A DNA stretch of 64,000 bases from Shinella sp. (GTDB taxonomy: Bacteria > Pseudomonadota > Alphaproteobacteria > Rhizobiales > Rhizobiaceae): positions 12,325 through 76,324 of the forward strand of contig QFQX01000019.1 in NCBI GenBank assembly GCA_003248775.1. Direction: 5' to 3'. Within the stretch, counting starts at the first letter, position 1; each line of letters opens with the position of its first letter. This document shows positions 63,194 through 64,000 of the stretch, one piece after another. The notes beneath the pieces are model-generated. The model was not told the origin of the DNA. It ran no database searches and worked only from the letters and a program-made list of their open reading frames with translations. The position numbers were made by a program, and so were the translations under genes.

Positions 63194-64000
63194 TCAGGCC
63201 GGGCGAACCAGGATATGCTTCTTTTTGCCGAGCGAGACCTTGATGACGCCATCGGCGGTGACTTCGCCACTGCCGATGGTCATGCGCTCGTCGCTGACGG
63301 CGGCGTCGTTGATCTTGACCGCGCCACCCTGAACATGGCGGCGGGCTTCGCCGTTCGAACCGGCGAGGCCGGCGCGCACGATCAGCGACAGCAGGCCGAG
63401 ACCGGCCTCGAGTTCTGCTGCGGGCACCTCGATCGAGGGAAGGTTTTCGGCAAGGCCGCCTTCCTCGAAGGTCTTGCGGGCGGTTTCCGCTGCCTGTTCG
63501 GCGGCTTCGCGACCATGCAGCATGGCGGTGATCTCGGTTGCGAGGATCTTCTTGACCTCGTTGATCTCAGAGCCGCCGAGTGCTGCGAGACGAGCGATCT
63601 CGTCCATGGGCAGCGTGGTGTAGAGCTTCAGGAAGCGCGCGACGTCGGCGTCTTCCGTGTTGCGCCAGTACTGCCAGAAGTCATAGGCCGACAGCATGTC
63701 CGGGTTCAGCCAGACGGCGCCGTTCACCGACTTGCCCATCTTCGCGCCCGAAGACGTGGTGAGCAGGGGCGATGTCAGCGCGTAGAGCTGCTGGGTGCCC
63801 ATGCGGTGGCCGAGGTCGATGCCGTTGACGATGTTGCCCCACTGGTCGGAGCCGCCCATCTGCAGCCGGCAGTCGTAGCGCTTGGCCAGTTCCACGAAGT
63901 CGTAGGCCTGCAGGATCATGTAGTTGAATTCGAGGAAGGACAGCGACTGCTCGCGGTCGAGGCGTGTCTTCACGCTGTCGAAGGACAGCATGCGGTTGAC
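63194..64000 (-). CDS. tyrS: Tyrosyl-tRNA synthetase, C-terminal part
   Basis: Runs off the right edge; about 268 codons are present. The class I core is recognisable: FLEFNYMILQAYDF, GGSDQWGNIVNGIDLGHR and the signature GAKMGKSVNGAVW (KMSKS variant). A C-terminal S4-like tRNA-binding domain follows (AGLAGSNGEARRHVQGGAVKIN). Charges tRNA-Tyr. The N-terminal HIGH motif is outside the window. Confidence 0.95.
   Translation of the reverse strand, partial: VNRMLSFDSVKTRLDREQSLSFLEFNYMILQAYDFVELAKRYDCRLQMGGSDQWGNIVNGIDLGHRMGTQQLYALTSPLLTTSSGAKMGKSVNGAVWLNPDMLSAYDFWQYWRNTEDADVARFLKLYTTLPMDEIARLAALGGSEINEVKKILATEITAMLHGREAAEQAAETARKTFEEGGLAENLPSIEVPAAELEAGLGLLSLIVRAGLAGSNGEARRHVQGGAVKINDAAVSDERMTIGSGEVTADGVIKVSLGKKKHILVRPA

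Overview
The window is a gene-dense chromosomal segment of an alphaproteobacterium, almost certainly a member of the Rhizobiaceae (Rhizobium/Agrobacterium/Sinorhizobium relatives). The evidence is the GC-rich coding sequence, GAAC-N7-GTAC type LexA boxes at recA, a CckA hybrid kinase, two DUF1127 proteins, a rhizobial-type palindromic intergenic repeat next to pepT, and the order recA-alaS, icd, trmJ-murI, rpsD, grxD-bolA-purL-purQ-purS-purC, purB, rpe. I see no rRNA, tRNA, CRISPR array, prophage or insertion sequence. Most of the window is conserved core genome; accessory features are limited to a few decayed genes and small regulatory sites.

Layout. 0.1-10 kb: a FliO-like fragment, cckA, a LuxR-type regulator, the pseudouridine-catabolism pair psuK-psuG, recA with two LexA boxes, and alaS. 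10-18 kb: a SulP transporter, a decayed AraC/GyrI-type regulator, a glutathione S-transferase, icd, a pair of secreted paralogues (the second interrupted by one stop codon), trmJ-murI, a tiny ORF and a DUF1127 gene. 18-25 kb: a CNNM/CBS membrane protein, a HerA-like ATPase, DUF1810, pepT and an EEP-family nuclease. 24.5-29 kb: rpsD with a structured leader, glsA, ttcA and two tandem inositol-monophosphatase-like genes. 29-38 kb (minus strand): an MFS drug exporter, grxD, a small basic protein, bolA, purL, a MocR regulator divergent from a second DUF1127 gene, an acyloxyacyl-hydrolase remnant, a lipoprotein, then purC-purS-coiled-coil protein-purQ. 38-48 kb: the ATP synthase zeta inhibitor, a PAS-GGDEF-EAL protein with a perfect CtrA-type box upstream, an RBBP9-type hydrolase, purB, the overlapping rpe/DUF2259/membrane-protein operon, an SDR and an ABC-type binding protein. 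48-53 kb: a tight cluster encoding maturation factors for a molybdenum hydroxylase (MoxR and CoxE-like proteins, a split XdhC, a molybdopterin-binding/NTP-transferase fusion) without any hydroxylase structural genes. 53-64 kb: TfoX-like, NUDIX, DEAD-box helicase, LysE exporter, LytM peptidase, DUF455, peroxiredoxin, a giant AsmA-like protein, a GFA-family protein and the 3' part of tyrS.

Several genes connect functionally. purL, purQ, purS, purC and purB supply most of the middle of the de novo purine pathway. CckA heads the CtrA phosphorelay, and a CtrA-type box lies in front of the c-di-GMP gene. alaS, tyrS, ttcA, trmJ and rpsD serve translation. I did not find a convincing wholly new system. 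The most worthwhile leads are the orphan molybdenum-hydroxylase maturation cluster, the CtrA-type box at the GGDEF/EAL gene, the double LexA arrangement between psuK and recA, the rpsD leader, and the conserved-looking small proteins embedded in the purS-purQ and grxD-bolA operons.
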